64,000 nucleotides of DNA, taken from assembly GCA_018228685.1 (NCBI GenBank), contig CP073691.1, positions 186,001 through 250,000 on the forward strand, in the 5' to 3' direction. This DNA is from Clostridiaceae bacterium Marseille-Q4149. GTDB lineage: Bacteria; Bacillota; Clostridia; Oscillospirales; Oscillospiraceae. Positions 27,036 to 35,235 of this stretch are shown one piece after another. The notes under the pieces were generated by a model. That model had not been told where the DNA came from. It ran no database searches and saw only the letters and a program-made list of their open reading frames with translations. The position numbers were made by a program, and so were the translations under genes. Positions within the stretch are counted from its first letter, which is position 1. Each line of letters begins with the position of its first letter.

Positions 27036-27449
27036 TTAACTGTCCACAGCAGACCTCCTTTTCCGTTCACTTTCTGTTTTCTGCCGCCTGTGAACTCTGG
27101 CGGCGCAGTCCGGGCAGTATTTGCCCCGGTTGGACTTCGGGACGAACACACCGCCGCACTCCGCACAGCGTTTCAAGTCCCTGTCCCGGTAAATCTCCGC
27201 TTCCAGCGTCCTGTCCAGCGGCAAGACCGCCCAGCGGAACCACTTGCAGCAGACGGAGAACGAAATCATCTGCGGACAGGCGCAGGTGTCGCCATCGTCC
27301 AGCGCAAGGCAGTTTCCGTCCTCGCAGTTGCAGCACTCCCGGCGTATCAGGCCGCTGGCTCGTCTCTTCTGGGGCGGGGTTATGCGGTAGGGGGAGCCGT
27401 CCGGCCTGTGTTCCAGCGGCGGCAGGTGTTGATAGGGTCTTTTGCTCAT
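27036..27449 (-). CDS. Cysteine-rich VLP-type protein
   Basis: The 137-residue protein has Cys clusters CCNCEDGNCLALDDGDTCACP, broken by loops, and a C-terminal CAECGGVFVPKSNRGKYCPDC zinc ribbon. This is the Cys_rich_VLP family of Clostridial mobile elements. A KKR-rich tail suggests nucleic-acid binding. It is the first gene of the minus-strand mobilization set. Confidence 0.75.
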   Translation of the reverse strand: MSKRPYQHLPPLEHRPDGSPYRITPPQKRRASGLIRRECCNCEDGNCLALDDGDTCACPQMISFSVCCKWFRWAVLPLDRTLEAEIYRDRDLKRCAECGGVFVPKSNRGKYCPDCAARVHRRQKTESERKRRSAVDS

Positions 27450-27606
27450 GCGTCCCTCCGTTTTCTTTGGCGTGTTCTGTTTCCAAGGTGCTTGTCCATC
27501 GATGAACTATCCCAAGTCTACACCTTTTTGACCGCCTGTGCCGTATATCCAAGAGGTAGGAAATCAGCCTGAAAAACTCCCTATTTCCACGCTCTCGGAT
27601 TTGTGA

Positions 27607-27612
27607 TATAAT
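27607..27612 (+). promoter_or_regulatory. -10 element before the 87-residue gene
   Basis: A perfect TATAAT is 65 bases upstream of the ATG. The -35 position holds only TTTCCA, so the promoter may need activation. Confidence 0.45.
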
Positions 27613-27677
27613 CAAAAAAAGATAAAAGACAAATTCAGGTTTCTGGTCTTCTTGCACAAAATAAAGGAGGAGCTATT

Positions 27678-27941
27678 ATGCAAATTGTTTATATTCCAAG
27701 CGAATCAATGTCTGTTCAAGGTAAAAAAGATGAAATCTATAAAAGATATGGGAAAGACTGGAATATTAGAGAACAGGGAGGAGGTAACGGAAATTGGTTG
27801 TTGACCAGAAAAAGTGATGTGCTTGTAGATGGAAAAAGTTATCGTACTTTTGTACTTGAACACTACGGTAAATCCAAGCTGACAGCGAAGCTTGTTGATA
27901 AATTTCGTGAAGATGTAGCAAATGGTAAAATAAAACTGTAA
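27678..27941 (+). CDS. Hypothetical 87-residue protein, AT-rich cargo
   Basis: ATG follows AAAGGAGGAGC. The short basic protein (NIREQGGGNGNWLLTRKSDV, SKLTAKLVDKFREDV) has no recognisable domain or membrane segment. Its AT-rich codons differ from the GC-rich mobilization genes next to it. It has its own promoter and a strong terminator, so it is an independent unit, possibly a cargo gene. Confidence 0.6.
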   Translation: MQIVYIPSESMSVQGKKDEIYKRYGKDWNIREQGGGNGNWLLTRKSDVLVDGKSYRTFVLEHYGKSKLTAKLVDKFREDVANGKIKL

Positions 27942-27949
27942 ATGCCTAT

Positions 27950-27986
27950 GCCGTTATGCTATGAGCATAGTACATAGCATAACGGC
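27950..27986 (+). terminator. Terminator of the 87-residue gene
   Basis: A perfect 14-bp inverted repeat (GCCGTTATGCTATG, 27950-27963 with 27973-27986) is followed by a T-rich run TTCTCTTTC. Confidence 0.8.
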
Positions 27987-28019
27987 TTCTCTTTCGTTGA
28001 GCTAGCAAGGAGGGTGAAT

Positions 28020-28820
28020 ATGTCTTTATCCATACAAGAGCGATTAAAAGACCTACGTGTGGAGCGTGGCTTGACGCTGGGGCAGCTTGCGGAGCAGACC
28101 GGGCTTTCCAAGTCTGCGCTGGGCAGTTACGAAACGGAAGACTTCAAGGACATCAGCCACTATGCCCTTATCCGGCTGGCGAAGTTTTACGGTGTGACCG
28201 CTGATTATCTGCTGGGGCTGTCTGAAATGAAAAATCACCCAAACGCCGATCTTGCAGACCTGCGTTTGAGTGATGAAATGATTGACCTGCTGAAAAGCGG
28301 GAGGATAGACAATACCCTGCTGTGTGAGCTGGCGGCGCACCCGGATTTCCCCCGGCTGATGGCTGACCTTGAAATCTATGTGAACGGAACGGCACTGAAA
28401 CAGGCGCAGGGTGCAAACGCCATAGTGGACACGATGAGCGCAACTGTTATAAAAAAGCATAATCCTGGCATGAGTGATACGCAGTTAAGACAGCTTATCA
28501 CCGCCCATATTGATGAGGACGAGTTTTGCCGCTATGTGATACAACGGGACATAAACGGGATTGCCCTTGCTCTGCGGGAAACACACAAGGACGATTTTTT
28601 CAGCGTCCCAGAGGATAACCCGCTAAAAGAAATGCTGGAAACTGCTGGTGAAATCGTCAGCCAGGACAGCGACACGGAACAAGCGTACTTGGCGTTTATC
28701 TGCAAACGGCTCAAGCTGAATTTTAGGAAGCTGTCAGTAGAAGAACGGAAGTGGCTGAAAAAGATTGCGGAAAAATCCGACTTGCTGAAGAATCCAAAAC
28801 CGCAGAGAGGACGAAGATAA
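28020..28820 (+). CDS. XRE-family transcriptional regulator
   Basis: ATG at 28020 follows AAGGAGGGTGAAT. The N-terminal helix-turn-helix (residues 5-65, LTLGQLAEQTGLSKSALGSY) is of the Cro/CI type. The 200-residue C-terminal part is helical with no known domain. It shares a bidirectional terminator with the convergent efflux gene. It could regulate element excision or the efflux gene. Confidence 0.85.
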   Translation: MSLSIQERLKDLRVERGLTLGQLAEQTGLSKSALGSYETEDFKDISHYALIRLAKFYGVTADYLLGLSEMKNHPNADLADLRLSDEMIDLLKSGRIDNTLLCELAAHPDFPRLMADLEIYVNGTALKQAQGANAIVDTMSATVIKKHNPGMSDTQLRQLITAHIDEDEFCRYVIQRDINGIALALRETHKDDFFSVPEDNPLKEMLETAGEIVSQDSDTEQAYLAFICKRLKLNFRKLSVEERKWLKKIAEKSDLLKNPKPQRGRR

Positions 28821-28872
28821 AAAATGCCTGAACGGCGGTTCTGGTTTTTCAGAACCACCATCCAGGCATTTT
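28821..28872. terminator. Bidirectional terminator between XRE and efflux genes
   Basis: AAAATGCCTG (28821-28830) and CAGGCATTTT (28863-28872) enclose a second stem GGTTCT/AGAACC. The A/T ends serve both strands. Confidence 0.8.
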
Positions 28873-28900
28873 GTTTAGTAATAGAAAAAGGTGCAGTTGA

Positions 28901-30121
28901 TTATTGCGTATTGTCAATCTCTCTCAAACCGGGTAGTAAAAATACGGCAAGCGCAACGATGATAATGCCAATTCCGCAAATGACAAACCATTTCTCAACT
29001 CCCAGCCGCTCCGCCAGAGGCCCGGAAATGACAAGGCCAAACGGCATGGCGAGGGAAGCGGCGCTTGTCAGTAGAGAAAAAACTCTCCCCAGATATTCTG
29101 GTTTGACCGTTTCTTGAAAAATCGCATCTTGCACACCGTAAAATGGAGCGGAAATTCCCATAACAGTACAGCACACAACAAAGACAAGAAATGCGTCTGG
29201 CGGCAAAAGCCCGGAGAGCATATTGCTAACGCCCATCAGGAGAACGGAAAGACCGATGGTGTACCGCCGTTTCTTAAAACCGCCCCAAATGCTCAGAATG
29301 ACTCCGCCAAGCAGCATACCAACCGCAAAAGCAATTTCAGCGGCAGAGGCATGGGCCGGTGTTCCTTTGAAGTATGACATACAGATGAGAGGAAAAAGCG
29401 TACTGATTGGCATATAAAAGAACATATAAATTACACCAATCCAGAGCAGAGCAAAGAGGCCCCTGTTTTGCTTTAATACCACATACCCCTCTTTCATATC
29501 CTGTAAAAACTGTTGTCTTTTCGTTTCTGGACATAGTTCAGGCGTTGGTATGGACGAAATCGCAACAGTCACACAGGCAAGGATTGCACCCACAATATCT
29601 AACAATATAATTGCATTAAGAGGCCAAACAGCATATAAAAACGCTGCGGCAGCTGGACTGATAATCGCACTTACTGCTTGCATGGTCTGCGTGTAACCAG
29701 CGCATTTTGTAAGTTCCTCTTTTGGCACAATCATAGGTGTTGCTGCGCTGAATGCTGGAGAATGAAAAGCAGTTCCCGCACTTCGGATTAACAGGACAAC
29801 CATAATAGACCATACGGGCAATTCCATGTAAAACGCCACCAGCGCCAGAATACCGCCAGCGGCGGCAATTATCAAATCCGCACCAATCATTACGCTTTTA
29901 CGGCTGTGCCGGTCAACAAAAGCACCTGCAAACGGGCCTAAACAGGCTTGCGGCAAAAATCCAATCAGTGTTGCCGCCGTCAATATGATTGCAGAATTAG
30001 TTTTCGCAACCAAATAAAAGATAATGGCCATTTGCAAAATACCGCTGCTAATAAAGGATATTGCTTGTCCGGCAAGAAGTGTAAAATAAGTTTTTCTCCA
30101 TGAATTGTTGTTTTGGGTCAT
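28901..30121 (-). CDS. Mef-like major facilitator efflux pump
   Basis: ATG at 30121 follows AAAAAAGGAGG, giving 406 residues. Twelve hydrophobic helices and motifs such as FAGAFVDRHSRKSVMIGADL, broken by substitutions, closely resemble Mef(A)-type macrolide efflux proteins (also LTKCAGYTQTMQAVS and KPEYLGRVFSL). It would export a drug such as a macrolide using the proton gradient. A leader peptide and attenuator lie upstream, as known for mef genes. The exact allele and substrate range cannot be read from the sequence. Confidence 0.85.
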   Translation of the reverse strand: MTQNNNSWRKTYFTLLAGQAISFISSGILQMAIIFYLVAKTNSAIILTAATLIGFLPQACLGPFAGAFVDRHSRKSVMIGADLIIAAAGGILALVAFYMELPVWSIMVVLLIRSAGTAFHSPAFSAATPMIVPKEELTKCAGYTQTMQAVSAIISPAAAAFLYAVWPLNAIILLDIVGAILACVTVAISSIPTPELCPETKRQQFLQDMKEGYVVLKQNRGLFALLWIGVIYMFFYMPISTLFPLICMSYFKGTPAHASAAEIAFAVGMLLGGVILSIWGGFKKRRYTIGLSVLLMGVSNMLSGLLPPDAFLVFVVCCTVMGISAPFYGVQDAIFQETVKPEYLGRVFSLLTSAASLAMPFGLVISGPLAERLGVEKWFVICGIGIIIVALAVFLLPGLREIDNTQ

Positions 30122-30165
30122 AATGCGAACCTCCTTTTTTATTGCATTGTTCCTTTGTTTCTGCA

Positions 30166-30207
30166 ATAAAAAGCAGGCGTTGTCCCACAGAGAGGGCAGA
30201 CGCCTGC
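30166..30207 (-). terminator. Transcription attenuator in front of the Mef-like gene
   Basis: GCAGGCGT and ACGCCTGC (30173-30180 with 30200-30207) form an 8-bp stem followed by TTTTTA on the minus strand, 45 bases before the ATG. It lies between the promoter and the coding region, so most transcripts should stop here unless termination is relieved. Confidence 0.8.
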
Positions 30208-30341
30208 ATAACAACAAAGCACGAAAAAACACCACGATACAGTTCAAAGACTGCTCGTGTCAAACCTACGTGTTCCTTTGCATACGCACGCAAAAAAAGC
30301 CCACCATCATGTGGAAAGGTACTTCTACTTTTTATTGCTTA

Positions 30342-30362
30342 TTAGCGTACACAAATTAACAC
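30342..30362 (-). CDS. Candidate leader peptide MLICVR
   Basis: A GTG start seven bases after GGAAGGAGG opens a six-codon frame (MLICVR) ending in TAA. It lies between the promoter and the attenuator of the efflux gene. Macrolide-arrested translation of short leaders controls mef and erm genes elsewhere, so drug-stalled ribosomes may change RNA folding here. The peptide does not match the MTASMRLR leader of mef(A). Confidence 0.55.
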   Translation of the reverse strand: MLICVR

Positions 30363-30396
30363 ACGTAAGCCTCCTTCCAATCTCAAACTGTCGCAC

Positions 30397-30426
30397 AGTA
30401 TAACACACATCCGATAGACTTGTCAA
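30397..30426 (-). promoter_or_regulatory. Promoter of the Mef-like gene
   Basis: On the minus strand TTGACA (30421-30426) and TATACT (30397-30402) are spaced by 18 bases. Start is near 30390, which gives a leader RNA of about 270 bases. Confidence 0.85.
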
Positions 30427-31148
30427 CCATTTTTAACCTTGTTTTCCATCTTGTTTTTCCATCTCTTACGGGCAGTAGCAAAGCCAGGCGAGCCAGTCAA
30501 CGGTCAAGATGAACGGCGCTTTCAGCGCCGCCGTTGACAGTCTCGCCCGTCTTTGCTAATGGGTAATCAAGGCGGGAAAGCCATTTTAGGGCTTTCCCGC
30601 CCATTTCAATTTTGGGAGAAGAAAGGCCCCAAAATGAACGAGTGCGGCCAAACACTTTTAGGGATTGGCCACCTTGTCCACCCATCCAGCGGGGCGGCGG
30701 GGAACGGTCAAGGCCGGGCGTCAGCCCATTCATTTCAGCCTTGACGGTTTCCTGCCGTCCTGCTACTTTTCCCGGAGTGTGGCCACACATCTGGTCACGG
30801 TGTCCAGAGCTTTGGGACTTTTTGTCCCATAGGCCGGGGGCGGAGGACGAGGGACGGGGGCTTTCATAATACGCCCTGTCTGCTGCTGAAATCAGCCCTT
30901 TGTTTCCGGCTTACCAGCCCCAAACAAAGCCCTGCTTTCCTGCCGCGTCAAATGCCCTTGCCCTCCCCGGCGGCAACGGTATTTTCAGGGCAACGCCGAC
31001 AGAGCGTATAACACACTACACTTTGCTCCGCAAAGTCGTGTGCCAAATGGGGCGCTGCCCCCTTTGGAAACCCCCGCAACAAACAGGTGCTATGCACCCA
31101 GCCGGGAGCATAGCGCCGTTTGTTGTCAGCAGCCCGTTTCACGGTCTG
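30427..31148. other. Non-coding structured stretch at the right end of the mobilizable element
   Basis: No convincing gene is seen over 720 bases. The stretch is rich in hairpins: nested arms GTCAACGG/CCGTTGAC (30496-30538), a perfect 12-bp stem GGCGGGAAAGCC (30571-30582 with 30590-30601), the palindrome GTGTGGCCACAC near 30778, and CCAAATGGGGC/GCCCCCTTTGG near 31041-31066. A replication origin for the RepA-type protein, an oriT or a structured RNA are possible. Confidence 0.5.
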
Positions 31149-31169
31149 CGTGTAGTTCCTTGTAAACTG
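31149..31169 (-). repeat. Right terminal inverted repeat of the mobilizable element
   Basis: CGTGTAGTTCCTTGTAAACTG is the inverted, 19-of-21 match, copy of the left end at 23556-23576. Bases 31170-31320 beyond it are ICE sequence with no visible gene. Confidence 0.75.
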
Positions 31170-31320
31170 ACCTAATCATTCCTTTCAATCTCATTTGTCA
31201 CGCTTTCAAACTCGTTTTTCATAACTGGCAGGAAAACATACGACCCTTGCGTTCTCCACGCTACAAAGCCGCGCCCAGCAAGGCATACAGGCACTCTAGG
31301 CCGTGACTATGCGCTTGCTT

Positions 31321-31713
31321 TCAGTTATCCCGTGCGCGTAGGTGCAGCGCACCGACCACAAGGAACACCAGACCGAAAATCACCCAGCCCCAGATGGAAT
31401 CATGCTCCGAAATGAAGTAGGCCAGCAGCCCGAACACCGCTGCATAGATCAGCGTGAGCAGGCCGCCCACGAGCCAGAAGCCGATGCTGGTATTTTGCAG
31501 CCACAACAGCAGCAGGAAGGTTGCAATGCCAATCACAAGGCACAGCGCCGGATGAATTGCAGTAAACTGATTGCAGCACACTCCGGCGGCAATGCCGAGA
31601 GCAATGCTGTCAAAGAGAATGATATGCCCGAAGAATAGTCCGATCACCGAGCAGACAAGCCCGATGAAAAGCCCAATCGCCATAATCGCGCCCTGCGCTG
31701 CCAACCAACCCAT
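31321..31713 (-). CDS. Small membrane protein of the ICE
   Basis: The 130-residue protein has four to five hydrophobic helices (LFIGLVCSVIGLFFGHIIL, FLLLLWLQNTSIGFWLVGGL, VIFGLVFLVVGALHL) and almost no soluble part. It starts after GAAAGGAGG. It lies 18 bases after the AbiEii-like gene, so it may be co-expressed with the toxin-antitoxin pair. The function is unknown. Confidence 0.65.
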   Translation of the reverse strand: MGWLAAQGAIMAIGLFIGLVCSVIGLFFGHIILFDSIALGIAAGVCCNQFTAIHPALCLVIGIATFLLLLWLQNTSIGFWLVGGLLTLIYAAVFGLLAYFISEHDSIWGWVIFGLVFLVVGALHLRARDN

Positions 31714-31731
31714 AAAGAAGCCTCCTTTCGT

Positions 31732-32577
31732 TTACACCATGATTGCGTCCATAATTGTCTGAATGGTATTACAGGTATCATCAAAGGAAATATCCTTTGC
31801 GTACTCATACTCGCGGCTGTATTTCTCCCACAGCCTACGGAGCGTATCGCTTTCGCGGATCTCTTTCATAATCTCCGGGTAGTCTGTCAGGATCATGCCG
31901 CTGCCGCGTTTCTGCGTTGTTTGTTCCAGCGCCCGGCGCAGCGTCGCTTTGTCGCAATCCGCGCCGCGCAGCGCGTACAGGATATGTACGTCGTAATAAT
32001 CTCTCGGACGGGTATTCGCAATGTTGCGGGACAGCACGGTTTCCAGCTTTTCCGCCAGCACCGTTTCAAGGTTATAGGCAAGAATACTGATTGTGCGGTC
32101 ATCGAACAGCAGGGAGAATGTGTATTCCACCTCACGGGGCGTTATCATGTCGCCCGTGGTGACATCCACCGTCAGCGGTACGCTGATCGGCGGATAGTTC
32201 GCTTTCAGCGCGACCCGGATGCCGGGGTAATCGTCGGTTTCCCGAATGTCAGAGATACCGACGACCTCAAACTGCACGTCGTCGGCAATCTGGACAGCGC
32301 AAATCTCTGTAAAGATTTTGCGGATTGCTTCATGCGTCAGGGTGAAGCCCTTGATTGTCGTGTCCAGATCCATTGTCGCCCGCGTGTCCAGTCCCACAAT
32401 GGCGGAAATCAGAAATCCGCCTTTGAGAATGAAATTGTTCTTATAGGGCGAGAGCGAGATCCGTTCCAGCAGCCGTTCCAACATATAGTTCTGCATGACA
32501 AGCTGCGCCGAGATATGCTTCTCTGCCGCTTTGTTCTTGATAAAGGCTTTCAGTTGCATTGGATTTTTTGTAATCAT
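31732..32577 (-). CDS. abiEii: AbiEii/AbiGii-type nucleotidyltransferase toxin
   Basis: ATG at 32577 overlaps the end of the antitoxin gene (ATGA), giving 281 residues. The nucleotidyltransferase motif FILKGGFLISAIVGL is followed by TMDLDTTIKG, with the catalytic Asp pair, and PRDYYDVHIL further on. This is the DUF1814/AbiEii family, toxin of type IV AbiE toxin-antitoxin systems that give abortive phage infection and stabilise mobile elements. It would modify tRNA or other nucleotides in the cytosol. Confidence 0.9.
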   Translation of the reverse strand: MITKNPMQLKAFIKNKAAEKHISAQLVMQNYMLERLLERISLSPYKNNFILKGGFLISAIVGLDTRATMDLDTTIKGFTLTHEAIRKIFTEICAVQIADDVQFEVVGISDIRETDDYPGIRVALKANYPPISVPLTVDVTTGDMITPREVEYTFSLLFDDRTISILAYNLETVLAEKLETVLSRNIANTRPRDYYDVHILYALRGADCDKATLRRALEQTTQKRGSGMILTDYPEIMKEIRESDTLRRLWEKYSREYEYAKDISFDDTCNTIQTIMDAIMV

Positions 32578-33167
32578 AGCAAAACCTCCATGTATCGCAG
32601 CACCTTGGGCTTCACACGAAGCTGGTCTGCGTACTGCATCAGTTTGTGAATGTTCTTGTCCTTGGACGCTGCATAGCGTTTCATAGCTTCTCCGACGATC
32701 TGAACATCGCTGCCGCTGCCGCGCAGGATGTCGCACAGCGTCCGTTCCAAATCGTAAACACGAATTGGATTGCCGGAGGGGGATTCAATTTCAATTCTGC
32801 CGAACTCGTAGTTTTCCGGCACAACGCGCTTGACAATTAAATTTTCCTGCTTCAAGGACGGGGCATTGTAGCCCTTGGGAAAGGTCATCGTATATTTCGC
32901 CGGGGTACGGTCTGAATAGCCCAGCAGATACAGAGCGGTATCGTGCGAGTAAATCCCGCGCCCATACTTGCGCTGTAAGAGGTAGAAATCGTCCTCCCAT
33001 GCGCTGCTCCGCACATACAGGCCGCGCCCAAAGCGGTACATCTCGCCGCTTTTGACAAATTCCTGTAAAATACTGCGGTGCAGTCCGGCTTCCGTTACCT
33101 GCGCTGCGGTGATCGTGCCGTCCTCCGACGCTTCCAGCAGTTCTTCGATTCTCTCCTTGGCGTTCAT
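32574..33167 (-). CDS. abiEi: AbiEi-type antitoxin and autorepressor
   Basis: ATG at 33167 follows GCGAGGTGAG, giving 197 residues. The N-terminal winged helix (ITAAQVTEAGLHRSILQEFV) and the C-terminal antitoxin domain (GIYSHDTALYLLGYSDRTP, YDLERTLCDILRG) are typical of AbiEi. Family members neutralise AbiEii and repress their own promoter by binding inverted repeats. Two such repeats sit just upstream, one over the promoter. Confidence 0.9.
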   Translation of the reverse strand: MNAKERIEELLEASEDGTITAAQVTEAGLHRSILQEFVKSGEMYRFGRGLYVRSSAWEDDFYLLQRKYGRGIYSHDTALYLLGYSDRTPAKYTMTFPKGYNAPSLKQENLIVKRVVPENYEFGRIEIESPSGNPIRVYDLERTLCDILRGSGSDVQIVGEAMKRYAASKDKNIHKLMQYADQLRVKPKVLRYMEVLL

Positions 33168-33192
33168 GTTGCTCACCTCGCTTTGACAATCA

Positions 33193-33275
33193 CACATTAT
33201 ATTATAGAAAAATAATGTGCATCTGTCAACAGCGAATTGACGAACACACATTAAATTGTTTGAAACTAATGTGTG
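33193..33275 (-). promoter_or_regulatory. AbiE promoter with two inverted-repeat operators
   Basis: On the minus strand TTGACA (33224-33229), 17 bases and TATAAT (33201-33206) are a perfect promoter. The repeat CACATTAT/ATAATGTG (33193-33219) covers the -10 region, and CACACATTA/TAATGTGTG (33245-33275) lies just upstream of -35. Both share the CACATTA half-site, as expected for AbiEi negative autoregulation. Confidence 0.85.
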
Positions 33276-33288
33276 AATATCAGAGAAG

Positions 33289-34623
33289 CTATAATGCCTT
33301 ATCCTGTTCCTGCCCACGATTGGGGGACAGGATGCTGTCGATGTTCTGCTTGACGGCATCGTATTCCCGCATACATTTTTTCAGGCTTCCGTACTCAGCG
33401 TACAGCCGATCCTTTTCTTCGGACAGTCTGGAATATTCCTCACGCAGCTTGGCAAGGTCGGGGAGCTTGTCACCGACACCCGACGCTTTCAGTGCCCGCG
33501 CCGACGCTTCAAAGAGAATGATTTCGCGCTCACGTCCACGCAGATACTTTTCCTTGTCACGGGACTTTTTGTATTCGCTATACAGCGGCTTTAGCTCCTT
33601 GTAGGTGGCAGTATGCTTTATCAGCAGCGCCAGATCAGACAGACGGTGTTCTGCTGCTTTCAGCGCAGCGGCGGTCTGCTCGTTACTGTTCTGAAGCTCC
33701 GCAATCTTCTGCTCCAAATCCGTATAGTGGGAAATATCGTGCTGGTCGAGAAATACCATTGTGCGGGCAGCGCGTTTCAGATTTTCAATTTTTACCCAGC
33801 GTTCATAGCCTGCGGATTGCTGCGCCTTGATGCAGTTTTCAATGTCAATCAGCAGCGACACGCTGCCGCGCTCCGGCTTTGGCGTTTTCAGAATGACCTT
33901 GCCCTTGATGCGTTCGGCTATGGCTTCCTCGGTGTAAGCTTCACCCAACGTCTTTGCACGGGTAAATCGCTCCTGACTGGGAGCGCGGAATGAGATATAC
34001 TTTCCACGCTTGATTTCATACCCCTCGGCTTCCAACCGACGCAGGAGGTCGTCAAGGTCTTTGGAAATGGGAATGAGCCTGTCGATGGCGATTTTTAGCT
34101 TTTGCTTATAGCTTGTCCCTTTCCGCTGCGCGTCCCATTCGGCATACTGCTTGCCGCGCTCCACGCCGGGCGCGACAACGGACAGCCCGTTTTCCCGGCA
34201 TAGCCTGTCGCTGACACGGCGGATCTGCGCGTAGCTTTTGCGGTTGGAAATGTACTTCTTATGCTCCGCAAAATCCACGGCACAGAAAATAATATGGTTA
34301 TGGCAATGCTCCTTGTTGATGTGAGTAGCAATGACATACTCATATTTGCCGCCGAGGATTTCATCGGCAAGCTGCCGCCCGATCTCATGGGCTTGCGCAT
34401 AGCTGACCTCACCCGGCTCAAATGCCTGTATCAGGTGGTGGGCGAGATTGTTGCCTTTCTGCATGGCAAGCAGCCGTGTTTTTTCAAACTCAAGGTCTGC
34501 GGTTTCCACGGCGCAGCCGAACGAGGACACCAGCAACTTATCGTCGGTCTTTGCAGGATCAGCGATATAGTCAATGGCTTTTTTCAGGGTGCTTTTGATA
34601 GGATGGATCTTTGTAATTGCCAT
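33289..34623 (-). CDS. MobP/VirD2-type relaxase of the ICE
   Basis: The 444-residue protein has an N-terminal relaxase domain with a catalytic Tyr in KKAIDYIADP and the three-His motif ATHINKEHCHNHIIF. The C-terminal third is coiled-coil. It would nick the ICE oriT and pilot the strand during transfer. It starts inside the mobC gene (40-base overlap), which is standard for Tn1549-like elements. The usual family length and motifs are kept, so nicking activity may be intact although the transport genes are not in the window. Confidence 0.9.
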   Translation of the reverse strand: MAITKIHPIKSTLKKAIDYIADPAKTDDKLLVSSFGCAVETADLEFEKTRLLAMQKGNNLAHHLIQAFEPGEVSYAQAHEIGRQLADEILGGKYEYVIATHINKEHCHNHIIFCAVDFAEHKKYISNRKSYAQIRRVSDRLCRENGLSVVAPGVERGKQYAEWDAQRKGTSYKQKLKIAIDRLIPISKDLDDLLRRLEAEGYEIKRGKYISFRAPSQERFTRAKTLGEAYTEEAIAERIKGKVILKTPKPERGSVSLLIDIENCIKAQQSAGYERWVKIENLKRAARTMVFLDQHDISHYTDLEQKIAELQNSNEQTAAALKAAEHRLSDLALLIKHTATYKELKPLYSEYKKSRDKEKYLRGREREIILFEASARALKASGVGDKLPDLAKLREEYSRLSEEKDRLYAEYGSLKKCMREYDAVKQNIDSILSPNRGQEQDKAL

Positions 34624-34913
34624 ATCTCCGCCATCGCCCCCTTGATGTCCTCTATGTCCTGCGCATAGAGCGTTCCCGTAGCGTTCACGCGCTTTGCAAT
34701 CTGATTGATGTTTGTGCCGATTTTTTGCAGCTCGGCGGTCATTGCTTTCACGTCGCTGTAATCCAGCCGGATCACATAGCCGTCTATGAGCATTTTCCGC
34801 GCATAAACGGAAAAACAGCCCGTTCCCATCTGCTGCATTTTACGCTCGATCATTGCCCGTTCCTCGGCAGTCACAGGAACGCGCAGCACAATATTCCGCG
34901 TTCGGTTTGCCAT
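34584..34913 (-). CDS. mobC: MobC-type mobilization accessory protein
   Basis: The 109-residue protein has an N-terminal ribbon-helix-helix-like part (RNIVLRVPVTAEERAMIERK) and the MobC motif LQKIGTNINQIAKRVNATG. It binds near oriT and helps the relaxase open DNA. It overlaps the relaxase gene by 40 bases. Confidence 0.9.
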   Translation of the reverse strand: MANRTRNIVLRVPVTAEERAMIERKMQQMGTGCFSVYARKMLIDGYVIRLDYSDVKAMTAELQKIGTNINQIAKRVNATGTLYAQDIEDIKGAMAEIWQLQRSILSKAP

Positions 34914-34974
34914 TTGTTCACCGTCCTTTCCGCTCCGAATAAGGGTTTGGGATTATCCCAACAAGCAAAGCACA

Positions 34975-35045
34975 GACAGGTGCTTTTTCGGGAGTGTGGC
35001 TACACTCCCTATGCTTGCTACGGTATCTCCCTCACTACTATAACG
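34975..35045. other. Candidate ICE origin of transfer (oriT)
   Basis: A perfect hairpin GGGAGTGT/ACACTCCC (about 35000-35019) with neighbouring CTATGCTTGCT lies upstream of mobC. The placement next to mobC/relaxase fits an oriT. The nic base itself cannot be assigned. Confidence 0.45.
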
Positions 35046-35087
35046 GCGGCACAGCCGCAATTTGGCAAACCGCAGGTAAACTTTTTC

Positions 35088-35109
35088 AAAAGAAAAACGC
35101 CATGAACTA
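35088..35109 (+). repeat. Left copy of 22-bp direct repeat flanking the metal cassette
   Basis: The 22 bases (starting AAAAGAAAAACGCC) recur exactly at 45191-45212. They lie just before the cassette promoter region. Confidence 0.85.
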
Positions 35110-35235
35110 TCTACATTTTATAATTCCGAAATCCAAACGTGTTTTGAGCGTGATAAAAATAGACTTTCCTTTATGATTGTGCTAATATGATATTAAGTTA
35201 CCTACAACTAACTGCGAAAGGAGATGCTGTCCTAA

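Larger units (their letters stand above)
23556..31169. mobile_element. Integrative mobilizable element with Mef-like efflux gene
   Basis: The element is delimited by near-perfect inverted repeats at 23556-23576 and 31149-31169. It contains, from the left, a serine recombinase, a 70-residue protein, a MobV relaxase, a RepA-type initiator, a Cys-rich VLP protein, an 87-residue protein, an XRE regulator and a Mef-like efflux pump with attenuator, then about 720 bases of structured non-coding DNA. The sequence on both sides belongs to the ICE. It carries no secretion machinery and would need a helper. Confidence 0.7.
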
